Positions 1 to 12,269 of a DNA stretch of 64,000 nucleotides are shown in pieces. The DNA comes from Excoecaria cochinchinensis (Eukaryota; Streptophyta; Magnoliopsida; Malpighiales; Euphorbiaceae): NCBI GenBank assembly GCA_947683425.1, contig CANTUQ010000073.1:10064001-10128000 (forward strand). Direction: 5' to 3'. The translations under genes were made by a program, and so were the position numbers. Numbering within the stretch: the first letter of the stretch is position 1; each line of letters begins with the position of its first letter. Below the pieces are notes generated by a model. That model was not told the DNA's origin. It searched no databases and saw only the letters and a list, made by a program, of their open reading frames with translations.

Positions 1-23
1 TAATACTAATAATGGTAAAAACA

Positions 24-57
<34 letters not shown>

Positions 58-58
58 C

Positions 59-102
<44 letters not shown>

Positions 103-205
103 TAATAATAGTAATAAGATGAACACAGAATAATAATTAATAATAAATAAGTATAATAATACTAATAATAATAGACATAAAATGCATAAATATATAATAA
201 TAACA

Positions 206-242
<37 letters not shown>

Positions 243-324
243 ATAAAAACAGAAAATAAATAAATATATAATAATAATAATAATACAGAAATTAATAATA
301 ATAATAATAACAGAAATTAATTAA

Positions 325-370
<46 letters not shown>

Positions 371-408
371 GAAATTAATTAAATAAATAATAATAATAAT
401 AATAATAG
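1..408. repeat. AT-rich (TAA)n compound microsatellite
   Basis: Almost pure TAA/ATA trinucleotide repeat, interrupted by short recurring spacers such as ACAGAAATTAAT, so it is a compound and partly higher-order repeat. It runs directly into the GC-rich segment at 409. It probably lies inside the LTR that ends at 1467, but the left boundary is outside the window. Confidence 0.9.
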
Positions 409-1467
409 GGACTTACCTCGCCGGAGCCGCCGTCGGAGGGGGGTGGCCGACACAGCCTCCACCGGAAGCGAGATCGGGACACCGGGAGTGCGGCGGAGCT
501 AGTCACGCGCCGGAATAACAACCAGTTCGCCGGAAAACGCCGCGAAGCGTCGCCGGACTTCTTCATTGACGCGCCTTGCTGCCGGCGGCCGATGGAGGAA
601 CGGCGGCCATAGGGAGCTTCGTCCGGGCCTGCTCTCCACGGTGGCGAGGCGCGTGCGGGGGTTGACCGCCGTGGCTGGCCGGCGGAGGCACCGCCTCCCT
701 CCCCTTTTTTCTTCCTTTTTCTTCTTCCTCCGGCGCCCTCTGGTCTGCGTTTTGGCCCTTGTTTCTTCTTTGCTTTTAATTTCCCTTACTTCTTCTTTTA
801 TTTCTTTGATCTTGGTTTCACTCACTTGCTCTCTCCTTCTATTTTATTTTGATTTCTTTGTTTTGCTTTCACTTGATTTTGCTTCCTCTTCTCTTTTCTA
901 TTTTATTTCTTTCATTTTTCATCTTCTGCCCCCCTTGCTCTCTCTTTCTTTATTTTTCCTTTCATTTGCTTGTTTCTAATCCCAGCCGAGAGAGCCCCCC
1001 CTGATTTTTACTCATTCTTTTCTTTTTATACACCCTCAAATTAGGGTTAAGGGTACAATGGTCATTTCATCACTCAATTATTTCCCTCATTTTCCTTTAA
1101 TTAATTTAACTTAATTCAAATAACACATACATTAATTAATTATACATATTAATTAAACTCTCTATTAATTAAACATTACACTAATTAATCCATTTAAATT
1201 ATCATACATATATTTATTTTATCTAATTAATTACACACTTTAACTTTAATTTTACATGCATTTTAATTAACACGATAATATTAACCACTTAATTAACTAA
1301 CAACATCAACTAATTAATTACCTAATTTCACACACACATATTTATATTTATATTTTTTTATTTTTTATTTTATTTATATTTTTTTTTATTTTTTTTTCGG
1401 AGGAAATAATCAAGGATCAAAAATCACCATTTTCATTTCATGCCGGACTCGGGACCCGGTGTCTACA
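409..1467 (-). mobile_element. Partial LTR, Tat/Ogre-type Ty3/gypsy (minus)
   Basis: Read on the minus strand, the segment begins at 1467 with TGTAGACACCGGGTCCCGAG, the same start as the Tat/Ogre LTR whose edge is at 59350 and close to the LTR starts at 5816 and 19044. It holds a GC-rich block (about 409-700) and a long pyrimidine-rich stretch (700-1000). No primer site or polypurine tract adjoins 1467. The sequence beyond is a truncated foreign LTR, so 1467 is most simply the outer 5' edge of an element that continues left of the window, with expected target duplication CATAC (1468-1472). The open frames inside (499-825 minus, 566-979 plus) are low-complexity and not credible genes. Confidence 0.6.
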
Positions 1468-3447
1468 CATACATTTAGAAGCTCATACACCCGTTCATAT
1501 ACTTGTTAACTGATAGCCCATAAGAATCATCAAACTCATTTAGATATCATAATCTTGTAACCATTCCAAAGCAGAACAAAACAAATAAAGCACCTGCTAA
1601 CTCACAATAGTGGATAACGAGTATACGAACAGTACCTTACGGGTACGAATCGAATACAGACAGTACCTTACGGGTAGGAATCGTAAGACCATTTATCTTA
1701 TCACATTCAAACAATTTTCGGAGGGGACCTTAAACAAGATCCAAATACTGAGGGTTCGTGAGGAACCAAACGGGGACCGGATCGAGGTCCAAACAAAACT
1801 GAGGAGGCAGCTAAAAGACTCCATTAGGCATATGCCTAACTATCCACTTACTTAACTCTAGCAGGTCATACATATACCAATTCATGTTTTCGAGTACAAC
1901 ATATAATTCATCATGTATAATTCGCAATATAATAGACATATAAGCACATTCATAGAGCATATGGTAAGGATGAATCATGGTCAAGACATTTGAAATTCAT
2001 TATTGCAGAAAAGGCAAAATCAGAAAGCAAGGCAGGCAAAAGGCACTGTCGCGATCGCAACATCGTTGCGCTCACAACAGAGGTAGTATTGCCCAGGTCG
2101 CGACCTCGACATTCATCGCGATCTCGCGAGGGAACAAGGGTATCTCGCTGTCGCGCTCGCGACAGTGATCTGCCAGCCCAGAATAGATCGGCAACCGAGC
2201 TCTCTGTCGCGCTCGCGACAGAGGCTCTGCTGTATGCCTCGGCGGAGAGCTCGGACGCGTGCGAGGGCTGCTTTCACCGGGCTCTATCGCGACCTCACGA
2301 CGATGTTGCGCTCGCGACAGGGTCGTGAATTTCAGCCCTTGCCCAGAAAATCTGCAGAATTTCCCTCTTTACAACACTCAAACACACACATTCAACTCAA
2401 ACCTCTCCTTACCTCAATTCTAGCAACCCAAGCACAATTAGCAACATAAAATACAACATCTATATCAAGAATTCCAATTAAATCATGCCAATAACCACAT
2501 CAATTTACACAAATTGGAATATCAGCACTATTCATCATCATCTCACTCAAGAACACAATTAAGTTCATTAACCCACAATTAAACCTTTTTAACACATCTC
2601 AATCATAACCCATAACATTTAAAACCACAATGAACATCAATAACCCACAAATTTTCAGAAATTCATGCATATCCAAAAACCCATATATGAACATCACTTA
2701 AAAGAAAGTTCCCAAACCTTATCTCCTTAGCTCCAAATCTAATGAGCTCCACTAGAACCAGCCTTCTCCTTGCCTTTCGGGTCACGGGGAGGCTCAACTA
2801 CCCATCAAACCAATAAACACACAAAAATACAAACCCTAGATTAAAAACCCAAACCCAGAAAATGAATAAGAAGAAGAAGAAGAAGAAGAAGAAGAACGCA
2901 ATGGAAATGCAGAAAACTCACCAATACTTCTAAGAATTATTAAAATCCACCAACTCCAACCAACAAGGAACTAGCCAAAGAAAGGAAGAGGAAGAGGGAG
3001 TAGAAGGGAAACCAAAAGAGAGAAGCGAAGGGGAGAACGGGAATGAAGAACAAATTTTCTGTTCTTCCCCTTCTCTTTCCTCAATTATCCAACCCTCCAC
3101 TATTCCCCTTTCCACATGGCACAACATGATTGGTGGGTTTTAATAACTCACATCCTAAAAACCAACATTGCACATACACAATGCAATCCCCACTTATAAT
3201 ACCCTACAAGTGTGTGAGCACACACACACAAGCACAACCTCACAAACACACCCTAGTATGATATGCTCAAGCACACCCAAACATAACCCAACTAATTCAC
3301 ACCCAAAACACCATACATGCACTCTCATACTAACAAGACCCTCAAACATGCATTTTTACCCAAAATGCCCTTATCAAAAGCCAAAACATATACAATACAT
3401 GCACATACAGATGGCTCATTCTACTAGGGGGCAAACGGGGTGTGACA
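1468..3447 (-). mobile_element. Truncated long LTR, same superfamily as solo LTR 28092-32226
   Basis: The segment shares an ordered set of blocks with 28092-32226: GTGGATAACGAGTATACG (about 1610 and 29446), a GGGACCTTAAACAAGATCC block (about 1724 and 29591), an array of TGTCGCG...CGCGACA palindromes (2040-2330 and 30010-30305), an AAG microsatellite and a CT-rich stretch. The minus-strand start is TGTCACACCCCGTTTGCCCC at 3447, which differs from the solo LTR's start, so the two belong to related subfamilies. The left part is missing and the break is at the Tat LTR edge at 1467. No protein-coding capacity. Confidence 0.65.
2148..2165. repeat. TGTCGCG palindrome
   Basis: CTGTCGCGCTCGCGACAG is an 18-base near-perfect palindrome. 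A second exact copy is at 2204-2221, with degenerate copies at 2048-2070 and 2298-2320. The same motif recurs in other LTR families of the window. Confidence 0.8.
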
Positions 3448-3860
3448 AACCCATTGATGAGGTTTCGTGTTTATCTCTTTAACTTAATTATTATTCTGAG
3501 CTTGATGAGCTAAAAGTATTATCAAAACCCAAATTCAAGAATCCATTTATAGTATGCAATTGAGCTGAGGATGGTCCTCCCATCAGGCGGGTAAATGTTA
3601 CGGCCATTCTTCTCTAGCAACCTGATTCTCCTTTGATAGCCATCTACCTAAGCCTAATGTTACAACCGAAGTAAGACCTTTTGATTCTTGGTTCAGTCTT
3701 ATCCAATTAGCGGAGATGACCTTTTAATAAGGTTCGGTACGTAGGAAGAGGCATATAGTGTTTCTTGAGCTTCAAGCAAGGAGCCACAAGTGCATTTATG
3801 TATTTGAGTTGAGTCTCATCCCCAACGTTGCATCTAAAATTTGCTTCAGAAAAAAAAATA
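3448..3860. other. Unassigned sequence, probably Tat/Ogre internal DNA
   Basis: No open frame or recognisable domain. It lies between the LTR fragment edge at 3447 and the region from about 3861 that matches the 3' noncoding part of the other Tat/Ogre copies. It is probably internal element DNA, but no homologous stretch was seen elsewhere in the window. Confidence 0.35.
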
Positions 3861-5029
3861 AATTAAGGGCAGAGAGAAAATTTTCAACCATGAAAACCCA
3901 AGAGAGCTGGTTGATAACAGGAGTTTGATGATTTCAAGATTTATCCCGAGATTAGATGAGGTCAAATATTATTTGAGTTAACGCCAAATAATGATTATGT
4001 GTCATGAAATCAAATTGAAACATATGCATTTATGCAATATTGATGTGGTCAGAGCAGTTCATTTTGCATACTCAAAGTTGTCTAGTTCCAACATGAAGGT
4101 AGCAATTGTTACTATCTGCCCTCTGCTTTTCTCGCTACTCAGGCCCTTCAGCTGATGCATTCTTCTATCAACTATGAAACTAATTCTACAGCACCCTTCA
4201 TGATAAGAATCAAGCTCATACAGCTTTAACATGGACGTGAATACATGCCGATCACGCCTGAAAGCTTTTTGGCAACAGCTTTAGCCTCCTTTACAATATG
4301 CAAAAAAAAAAAGAAAAAAAAAAGAGCCGTTATAGATGAAAACCGTAATTGGCGCTCTGAGCAAAAGTTAGGCAAAAGGGATAGGGTGAAAACCTAGAAA
4401 CCGGCAGTCTGTCCTAAAAAAAACAAAAAAAAAAAAGGAAAAAAAGCCGCTGGATTGGGTTGGGTCCATTCCAAGCAAAAATAAAGCACAGGGTTATGTG
4501 AAAATCTGCAAAGGACGCATTTCTCGCTAAGAAAAGCTAGTGTGAAAATCCATAAGGGACGCACTACCTTTAAAAAATGATTACAAGTATCAGATGAGAA
4601 CCTTGTAATCCCAAAGGCATGAAATTCAAAAGCATCTTCAAAAGGCATCGTTCAATCGCAAATTGCAGCCAGCCCAGCTATCACCTCTAAGTCCACATAG
4701 ATGAATTCTTATCCTGCATTCCGGCATGACTCATGCATTTCACGTGCATGCTCACTATTTTTCCTGCATATTTGGTTTTTTCAATTTTGCAGTAAAAGAG
4801 ATTCGATGCGGACACCAACAAAAGGTGAGTAATGGCATCAGTCAAAACATCAATCCAGATATCAGTTCAAGAATCAATCCAAGCATCAACCAAAGACCTC
4901 TCAAGGGGCAACCAACCAAAACGTCATCAATCCAGACATCGGTTCAAGCATCAATCCAACCATCAACGAAAGACTTCTCAGGGAACAATCAATCTAAGGG
5001 CTCACAGATAGCACCGCTTCAAATATCAG

Positions 5030-5665
5030 AAGGGTTAGCATGATGGCGGCACTACCACTCTACGGAGGGTTAGCACGATCACGGCACTACCACTTCAAAT
5101 CTCAAAAGGGTTAGCACGATGGCGGCACTACCATTCTACGGAAGGTTAGCATGACCATGGCATTACCACTTTAGAAGGGTTAGTACGATGACTGCACTAC
5201 CACTCCACGGAGGGTTAGCATGATCACGGCACTACCACTCCAAATCTCATAAGGGTTCCATTTTACGGAAGGTTAACACACCCACAGCACTACCACTTCA
5301 GAAGGGTTAGCACGATGATGGCACTACCACTCCACGGACGGTTAGCACGATCATGGCACTACCACTTCACAAACTCAGAAGGGTTAGCACAATGGCGGCG
5401 CTACCATTCTACGGAAGGTTAGCACGACCACGGCACTACCACTTCAGAAGGGTTAGCACGATAATGGCACTACCACTCCACGGAGGGTTAGCACGATCAT
5501 GGCATTACTGCTTCAAATCTCAGAAGGGTTAGCACGATGGCGGCACTATCATTCCACGGAGGGTTAGCACGTCCACGGCACTACAACTTCAGAAGGGTTA
5601 GCACGATGACGACACTACCACTCCACGGAAGGTTAGCACGATCACGGCACTACCGCTTCAATAAG
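5030..5665 (+). repeat. Tandem repeat in Tat/Ogre 3' noncoding region
   Basis: About ten to twelve irregular copies of GGGTTAGCACGATGGCGGCA-type units, each with CACTACCACTCCACGGA-like text. Half units of roughly 30-35 bases alternate between 'gatggcggca' and 'gatcacggca' forms. The reverse complement of the same unit forms the array at 59508-59900. Tandem arrays between pol and the 3' LTR are a known feature of Tat/Ogre-lineage elements and can seed satellites. Confidence 0.85.
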
Positions 5666-5798
5666 GGACGACAAGCCGACAAGCTGGCGGCAACCACCAC
5701 AACAACGTCGTCCAGTCCGAAAAGACGGCCGCCTTAGGTACGCGCTTCTGTCCCTTTTCTGATTTTTAGCTCACCTAGACACTAGTGCACTAGTTTTC

Positions 5799-5815
5799 CC
5801 AAAACTGGGGGCAAC
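5799..5815 (+). other. Polypurine tract (plus)
   Basis: CCAAAACTGGGGGCAAC immediately precedes TGTAGACA at 5816. The same junction occurs at 19028-19043 and, reversed, at 59351-59367, which marks the plus-strand DNA priming site of this family. Confidence 0.75.
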
Positions 5816-6043
5816 TGTAGACATCGGGTCTCGAGGCAGCCTAGATCAGGATTACCCAATGATGCATTAAGTGTGCCTGTTTATAGGCAAAAATGAAAGT
5901 TGGAAGTGATGGTTTCCTTGTCAAATTAATTTATTAAAAAAAAATAAAAATGTATTTTAAAAATATTTTAAAAAATTATTTTGAGACAAAAAGGGTATGT
6001 TTTGAAATTATTGTGTTTTAGAAAAATTTTTAAAAAAAAAAAA

Positions 6044-6197
6044 GATCGCGAGTGTCGGGCTGCGGCAGCGCCCAGCGCACAGGCGAGGTGCGCCAGCGAT
6101 GCATTGGGCGTCGCCCGCGCGCGCGTCCGATGCCCATCGGGCACGCCGACGGGCGTCGCTCGCCCCCTGCGCGTGCCCGATCAGCCCCCAATCCGTT
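6044..6197. other. GC-rich cassette inside Tat/Ogre LTR
   Basis: A sharp CpG-rich island with many GCGC, GGGC and CGCC words, lying about 230 bases into an otherwise AT-rich LTR. The related LTR at 57422-59350 has an unrelated GC-rich palindrome block at nearly the same offset (58975-59110). No reading frame worth calling. Confidence 0.6.
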
Positions 6198-6966
6198 TTT
6201 AGTCCAATTTTAAGTGTTTTAACTCATTTTTTTTGTAGATTGTAATTTTTTAAACCTTTTATCTTCTATACTCTTCAAATTCTTCAGTTTTTTTATGTTA
6301 ATGGGAATTAAATCATTTTAATTTTTTCATTAAAAATCTGAATTTTTGGGGAGGTATAAATTATTTTTTAGGGAGAATTTTGAGGGGGGATTTTTCTTAA
6401 GAAAAATATTACTTTCTCTCTTCTTCTTCTTCTTCAAGAAAAATTCTCCAAGTGTTCTAATTTTATATTTTAAGTTAATTTTTGAGACAAATAAATTAAT
6501 TATTTGTTCTTGTGAATTCTCTTACTTTTTTATTACAATTTTTTCCTTAAGACAAATAAATTAATTATTTGTTTTTAGGATAAAATTTCATTATATTTTA
6601 TTTTTTAAAATCAAAGCAAGGAATTCATCATCCAACTTCATTCATCACATCAAATTTGAGGGTAAGCATTCTTGGCTCAACTTTTAATTTTATTTTTGTT
6701 TACAATTAGTTAGCTATCATGTAAATTCTATTAGATCTATTATTTATTTTACTTCTTATTTTTTATTTAAATGTTCATATTATTATTTTACTTCTTACTT
6801 TTTATTTAATTGTTCATATTATTATTTTACTTCTTACTTTTTATTTAATTGTTCATATTATTATTTCTTATTCTTAGTTTTTATTTAATTGTTCATATTA
6901 TTATTTTTTATTCTTATTCTTATGTTTTATTTAATTGTTCATGTTATTATTATTATCATTACTTTT

Positions 6967-8655
6967 TGTTAGCATATTTTATAGGTGCTAATTTCCGCAA
7001 GTATACGGTGTACCGAAATAGTACAAAAGATATCGATCCCACGAATAATGTAGTTTTTACTCACTATTACTACTTGATTTTAATCTTGTTTACAATTATC
7101 ATTAATGGTAGGTTAATGTTAAACTACTTAATTATGCAAATATATTCAAACTAGTTATTAATAATCAAAAGAAGATAAAATATACAATGAAGAATCTTTA
7201 AAATAATGAACTTGATCCATCAATCCAATTAATAATAATCATCTTTTCATGCAAGCCAAGTTGGAATATATTTCTAACTCATTCTCTCGACATGAATTAG
7301 AATGCTCAAAGTATACATTTAAAGTACTAACTCCTAATTCTCATTATTGAACTAGTTAACTCTAATTACATGCTTTAAGATTATTTACCAACCTATAACA
7401 ATTATCTCAACATACTGATCTCTCTAGTTATGTTTTGATAATGAAATTCTATTAGATTTAAGTTAAAATGATCTCTCGACTCTATCTTAACTTGTAAAAA
7501 TTATGCAATTGTACTAATAGAATTCTGCATTCAAAGACTCTTAAAATAGATGGAAGTAGAGAATAATAATAATATTCAAATTCATTGAAGTAATATTCAT
7601 TAATTTACAGAGAAGAAATAAAAGATAAGAGAATAAGAAAGAAATTTCTCAACCCTTTTTCCAAACTCTTGTAACAAAATTTTCCTCTCCCTGATCTTCT
7701 TCTTCAAAACATAAAAACTAACTAAGAAATTTAACTAAGGAAAAGAAACTGTTCTTCAAACTACAGAAAATAACTTAATAAAAATTATGTATATTACATG
7801 TCTTAAAATTACAGTTTAACGTTAATATTTATAAAATGCTAAGAATTGTGTCCCTTGAAGATGTCCTTTCACAATGGTTGCAAAGCTTGATGAAATTAAG
7901 TGCCTTATTAGATGACTTTTGAAGAATAACTGTCCCAACGGATAGTTCTGTCGCGCTCACGATCACTGTCGCGCTCGTGACAGAACACAGATGCCTTTTC
8001 TTTCCTCTTCTTTTCTCCCTTGCTTTTTCTCTTCTCTCTGGCCACTCACGACTCGTGATGGTCCTTCACGAGTCATGAGCCTTGTGTGTGAGACGTGAGC
8101 CATACTCACATCTCGTGACTTCCGCTTATTCTTCTTTCTTTTTCCCTTTTTCTTTCTTCTCCTCACGCTGGCCTCTCTGCATCGTCACGAGTCGTGATGG
8201 TCTTTCACGTCTCGTGACTTCTTTCTTCTTCTCCTCGTCTTTTCTTTCCTCTTCTCACCCTGCTCTCTCTGCATCATCACGAGTCGTGATTGAGGTTCAC
8301 AACTCGTGACTTACTCTCACAGCTCTTGCTTTCTTTTTTGCCATTCACGACTCGTGATCTCTTTTCACGAGTCATGACGAGTCGTGACCCTGCTCCTTTG
8401 CTCTTCTATTTCCTTCTCTGTATCTGCATCTTCACAAGTCGTGACTCCCATTCACGACTCGTGATCCTCCACTTAATCTCTGCCTAGTTCTACTCTGTTT
8501 TACCATTTTCTTCCCTTTTTCACATAAATCAACCCACAAAATGCATACACACATAAACTAATACAATTAACATGAAACATATAAATAATTACATACTTAA
8601 CGTCATAATTTACATAAAACACATGCTAAATATTACTTCAATTAAACACCTATCA
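6967..8655. mobile_element. Solo LTR, TSD CTTTT
   Basis: A 1,689-base insertion beginning TGTTAGCATATTTTATAGG and ending ACACCTATCA, flanked by identical CTTTT at 6962-6966 and 8656-8660. TG...CA ends and a 5-base duplication without internal coding sequence fit a solo LTR left by LTR-LTR recombination. Near the left end is a TTTCCGCAAGTATACGG block of a type common in plant LTRs. The right half (7950-8470) carries two TGTCGCG palindromes and about eleven copies of CACGAGTCGTG or CACGACTCGTG. Orientation is not fixed because no primer site or polypurine tract remains. Confidence 0.85.
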
Positions 8656-8763
8656 CTTTTGTTCATATTATTATTAGTATTATCATTTGACATGTGTTAT
8701 CATGATTGGCTTATTTTATTCTCATTTTATTCTTGCATATTTAATTTGATTGTTCATCTTCTT

Positions 8764-8774
8764 TATTGTTGTTG

Positions 8775-8829
<55 letters not shown>

Positions 8830-8960
8830 GGTGACTACTATTATTATTATTATTATCTATTATTACTACTATTATTATCATTATTTTTATTAGTCTTGTT
8901 TATTATTATAATTTGTTATTGTTATCATTATCATTATTATTTTTATTATTTTTAAGTTTT
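8764..8960. repeat. (TTA)n microsatellite
   Basis: Perfect TTA repeat for about 50 bases (8778-8829), preceded by GTT repeats and followed by degenerate TTA/TTG/TCA repeats. It lies in the AT-rich part of the Tat/Ogre LTR, and the tyrosine-rich open frame over it is a by-product. Confidence 0.9.
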
Positions 8961-9739
8961 CATGCATGTTAAATTTTATTCTTGCTGTTATTTTTACCAT
9001 TTATGCTTTTTATGCATGTTAAATGTTAATATGTTAAGTTGTTTATTTTATTTTGCCATTTAATTGGTTTGTCATACATTATACATGTTGTTTTATTTGT
9101 TTTAATTCATTTTTACATGTTATATGTTTAAATTCATTTTTATTACTAACATCATTTTTATTTGTGTTTTTATTTCAATACTTATTTTTCATATGTGAGT
9201 TTTCTAATGGCAAGTGGGAGCCCATGGAGGTTTGAAGACACCATTTTGGTGGAGTTTATACTTTTAGCATTTTTAGTATTATTTTTCTTTTATTTGATTT
9301 TATTATTTAATATATAATTTGTAATAAGTTTGTTTATTTTCATGCACGTTAATTAAAAAGTCGCATAAAGTTTTATATTAATAAATTGGGATTTTTTCTA
9401 ACAAAATGGAACCAATGTCCTAGTTTTTCATACAAATAAATTGTCACTTTAAAATCATTTTCTTTAACTATACATGCGAGGACCAATGTTCTCATCAATA
9501 ATAAAAATCCCATTTTATGTATGATATGTATTTTATTTACAATGGGGGTTGTATTCCGCCCCTAGTTTTGTTGTCATTTATTTTTATAAGCTCATTTTAA
9601 TTATTCTTTTATTTATCGCTTTCCTTGAATGACCAACCATGCGCTTTAATTAAATTGCACTGAATTGAATGAGAAATGGGATGAAATGCCAAATTCAAAA
9701 ATCTATTATAAACTTAACCAAGGTATGAATAAATGGGAA

Positions 9740-10110
9740 GTCCCGAACCTTCTCTGGTCTTTGGGCTCAACGAGGCGAGAGGGCCATCTCAATGTTCTTT
9801 GGGATGGGGCCTCCAAGACACCTCTTGTGTCCCATAGAAAGGCTCAATTTGCACAGTCTTAGGCGCCACGAGGCGAGAGGACCATCCTAATGTTCTATTA
9901 GGGTGGGGCCTCCAAGACACCTCTGGTTTGCCCAAGCGCGAGGCCGAGAGGGCCATCCTAATGTTAGGGTGGGGCCTCCAAGACACCTTTCGACTTGCCT
10001 ATGATGGACATAGCTGCACTGTCTTAGGCTCACTGAGGCTAGATGAACTTTTCCAATGTTCTATTGGGTGGTGACTCCATGAAACCTCCTTGTTGCCCAA
10101 AATAGATGCC
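9740..10110 (+). repeat. Tandem repeat near 3' end of Tat/Ogre LTR
   Basis: Four diverged units of about 70-95 bases share GAGGCGAGAGGGCCATCC, AATGTTCTATTGGG and GGGCCTCCAAGACACCTC. The reverse complement of the same unit appears as two to three copies at about 57540-57730 in the other LTR, so it is a regular part of the family's terminal region. A single diverged unit is present at about 21330-21440. Confidence 0.75.
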
Positions 10111-10201
10111 CTTGCAATTTCACTTGCAAGTTTCATGAACCTCTCTCGATCGCCCTAAGAGCGGGCATTCGGGGCGACCCGAGGTTCGGCGCGCATCACA
10201 G

Positions 10202-10219
10202 TGGTGACTCCACTGGGGA
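10202..10219 (+). other. Primer binding site of Tat/Ogre-type element
   Basis: TGGTGACTCCACTGGGGA follows the LTR end (10200) after one base. This TGGnGACTCC...TGGGGA form is typical of Tat/Ogre-lineage elements and resembles the arginine-tRNA type of primer site. It marks 5816-10200 as a 5' LTR for the internal DNA to its right. Confidence 0.7.
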
Positions 10220-10893
10220 ACGAAACTCGAGACTTCACTTCGAAAGTAACTTGGTTAGAATTTACAATTAAGTTTTAGTTTAAAAATTTTCATCCTTTTT
10301 CGAAACTTGCATTGCATCCATACTAGAGCCTTAGATTATGATAGTTTGGTCCCTTTTCTAGCCTCGGTTCATTCCCAAAGCACGACCCTACGTTCACTCA
10401 ATGTGGAGAAGTGTTAGAGATAATCACCAGCCCAAGCCTTGTACCTTATGGTATATCAAATGAAGATCCAATCGGTCGTTATGCTCGTGATGAACTAGGC
10501 CCGTTGGCAGGGATCATGCTTGGGTAGCCCTAAAGTATCAACACCCTTGACCAAAACTCATGTAATTGCAATAGATAATTTCCCTAGTTGATATGCTCCT
10601 TAATACAATGCTTGCTATGTGGGCCATTATATATTGAACAAAATCAACAAAATTAAATGGTCTTTTATGAAAGGCTTTCATGCCCCGGTGAGCCCATCTT
10701 AATATGGTTGAAATGTTTAAATACATAATGGCCAAAAACCCATACGTATGTACAATAGACAAAAGATGTTACGCTGCTAATTTTTTACGGAGCACCGTGC
10801 GTGCCCATTGGGTTCCCCGCTGACCCATGGACCAAGCCCACCTAGAAAAGAGCGGGCGTTCAGGGCGACCCAAGGTTCGGCGCGCATCACACA
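10220..10893 (+). mobile_element. Tat/Ogre leader sequence with a duplicated LTR end
   Basis: Untranslated leader after the primer site, with no open frame of note. At 10850-10893 it carries AGAGCGGGCGTTCAGGGCGA and GGTTCGGCGCGCATCACA, a near copy of the LTR's last 45 bases (10156-10200), so LTR-end sequence recurs about 690 bases downstream. The leader is then broken by the LTR block that begins about 10894. The expected gag is not visible. Confidence 0.55.
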
Positions 10894-11129
10894 CGCCAAG
10901 ATTGATAAGCGTGATTTTGATACCTTGTATGATTGTTTATGCTAAATTGTATAGTGAGTTTAGAAAGATGCATGTAAGAGTTTAATTGTGTATTATGGCA
11001 TGGGAAGTGATGTGATAAAGTGTACTTGAGTTGTGAGTGAGTTAGTCAAAAGATAGTGAATGCAAGAATGAAAAGTGTGTATATAGCACAAATGTGTCTT
11101 GGTAAAACACAGCTGTGTATTAGCAATTT

Positions 11130-11400
11130 TACATGGGTCATGGTCACAATCATTTGGTTGTCACCGTGGGGCATGCAAAGGTGGCATTCTGTTCGGATAG
11201 AAATGGTATGTCACGGTGATAATAAATCTGTTTGCCATCATGAGATACCCTAGTTTCCATTCTATCCAGGAACTATTTCGTATGTCACAATCACAATCAT
11301 ATTGGTTGTCACCATGAGGTATGAAATTATGCATTCTGTTTTGAGAATTGGTGTATGTCACAATCACAACCAGATTGGTTGTCATCGTGAGGTACTTCAA
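11130..11400. repeat. Palindromic repeats in LTR
   Basis: Three to four units of about 100 bases, each with TGTCACAATCACAA followed closely by TTGGTTGTCACCGTGAGGTA-like text, so that every unit can fold back on itself (TGACAACC against GGTTGTCA). It is one more example of a family-specific palindrome cassette inside an LTR. Confidence 0.6.
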
Positions 11401-12251
11401 CATTGTTTTCTTTTCTAAAACATCATGAGATTTTGGAATGCATGACAAAGCCTAACTAAGCTTGATTGCATCACTATATGAGATTATTAATATGTGATGT
11501 GATGAGTATCTACTTATGCGATTGAATCTTAATATGTGAATAATACAATGCGAATAAATAATACTATAGGAATAAGCCACATTATGATAACAACTATTAC
11601 TATGTATTACTATACAATTGAGTATTATGTGAATAGGTAATGCCATGAGAATAAATGCATATTGACTGTATAAACTAATAAACCTGTAGTCGAGTCGTGG
11701 ATAAATAAGCATACTTATGAAGGGGTAGTGAATTGCAGCTGCTAGTGTGACACCGATGGGTGTCTAGTGATCGATACAGACGGGTATCTAGAGATAAAGA
11801 GTTTGAGACTTCGGTCTCTAGTGATTAATATTTATTGTACCCGTATCCACCTCTAAGATGATTCAGGGTAACAATGACAAATGTGTGTGTATGATTGATA
11901 ATGATGTGGTGTTAAAGAATGTTTGTGTTTTATATATATATTGATAATATTGTTCCTATTGATCGTGTAATATCGACGCCATGCTAAGTGAACTAGTGAT
12001 ATTGATAGTGAAGCCTTCCACTGGCATAGTGTAGTGATTATTGAGCATGGTATGTGATTATTGACTTATAGCGGTTTATAGTTATTGTAACCTTCTTGCT
12101 TAACATGTACTAATGGATATTGGCATGCGAAAGCAATAACGACTTAGTGATTGTTACATAAAATGGTATATGGTTTAAGCATGTTCCCTTTTTGTTTATT
12201 GTATGGTGTCTTGTGAATGTTTATATTGGTATTTGTTTATCTACATCCCCA

Positions 12252-12269
12252 CTAAGCTTTATCGCTTAG
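12252..12269 (+). promoter_or_regulatory. Conserved LTR hairpin 1
   Basis: CTAAGC TTTATC GCTTAG, a 6-base-pair stem, followed by CACGGGTG and TGTAGGTT. It lies 376 bases before the LTR end and may mark the U3/R or polyadenylation region. Confidence 0.55.

Larger units (their letters stand above)
3861..5815 (+). mobile_element. 3' noncoding region of a Tat/Ogre-type element
   Basis: The block between pol and the 3' LTR recurs at 17641-19043 (plus) and 59351-60995 (minus). Shared landmarks are GAAAACCGTAATTGGCGCTC-type text at about 4338, CGGCAGTCTGTCCTAAAA at about 4401 and repeated GTGAAAATCC...GGGACGCA phrases (4500-4570). It is followed by a 65-base-period tandem array and a purine-rich tract abutting the LTR at 5816. 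The matching pol for this copy is absent, so only the 3' end survives. The frames inside do not resemble known proteins. Confidence 0.75.
5816..10200 (+). mobile_element. LTR of Tat/Ogre-type element, split by a solo LTR
   Basis: Starts TGTAGACATCGGGTC at 5816 and ends GGCGCGCATCACA at 10200. Without the insertion at 6967-8655 and one target copy it is about 2.7 kb, matching the 2.5-kb LTR at 19044-21576. It has a polypurine tract on its left and a primer site on its right, so internal sequence of the same family lies on both sides. This is the shape left when tandem copies share an LTR or recombine. A GC-rich block lies at 6044-6197 and a 4-unit repeat near its 3' end. It has diverged substantially from the LTR at 19044, so the two did not arise from one recent insertion. 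Confidence 0.8.

Noticed and set aside
499..979. Overlapping open frames of 108 and 137 codons on opposite strands
   Set aside because: Low-complexity Arg/Lys- or Phe/Ser/Leu-rich products of a GC-rich then pyrimidine-rich LTR stretch. No domain, and both strands are open together.
3168..3482. 104-codon frame with Thr/His/Pro-rich product
   Set aside because: CA-rich LTR sequence with ACACAC and CCAAAAC repeats. No recognisable domain.
8572..8955. 127-codon frame rich in tyrosine
   Set aside because: Translation of the TTA microsatellite and AT-rich LTR DNA.
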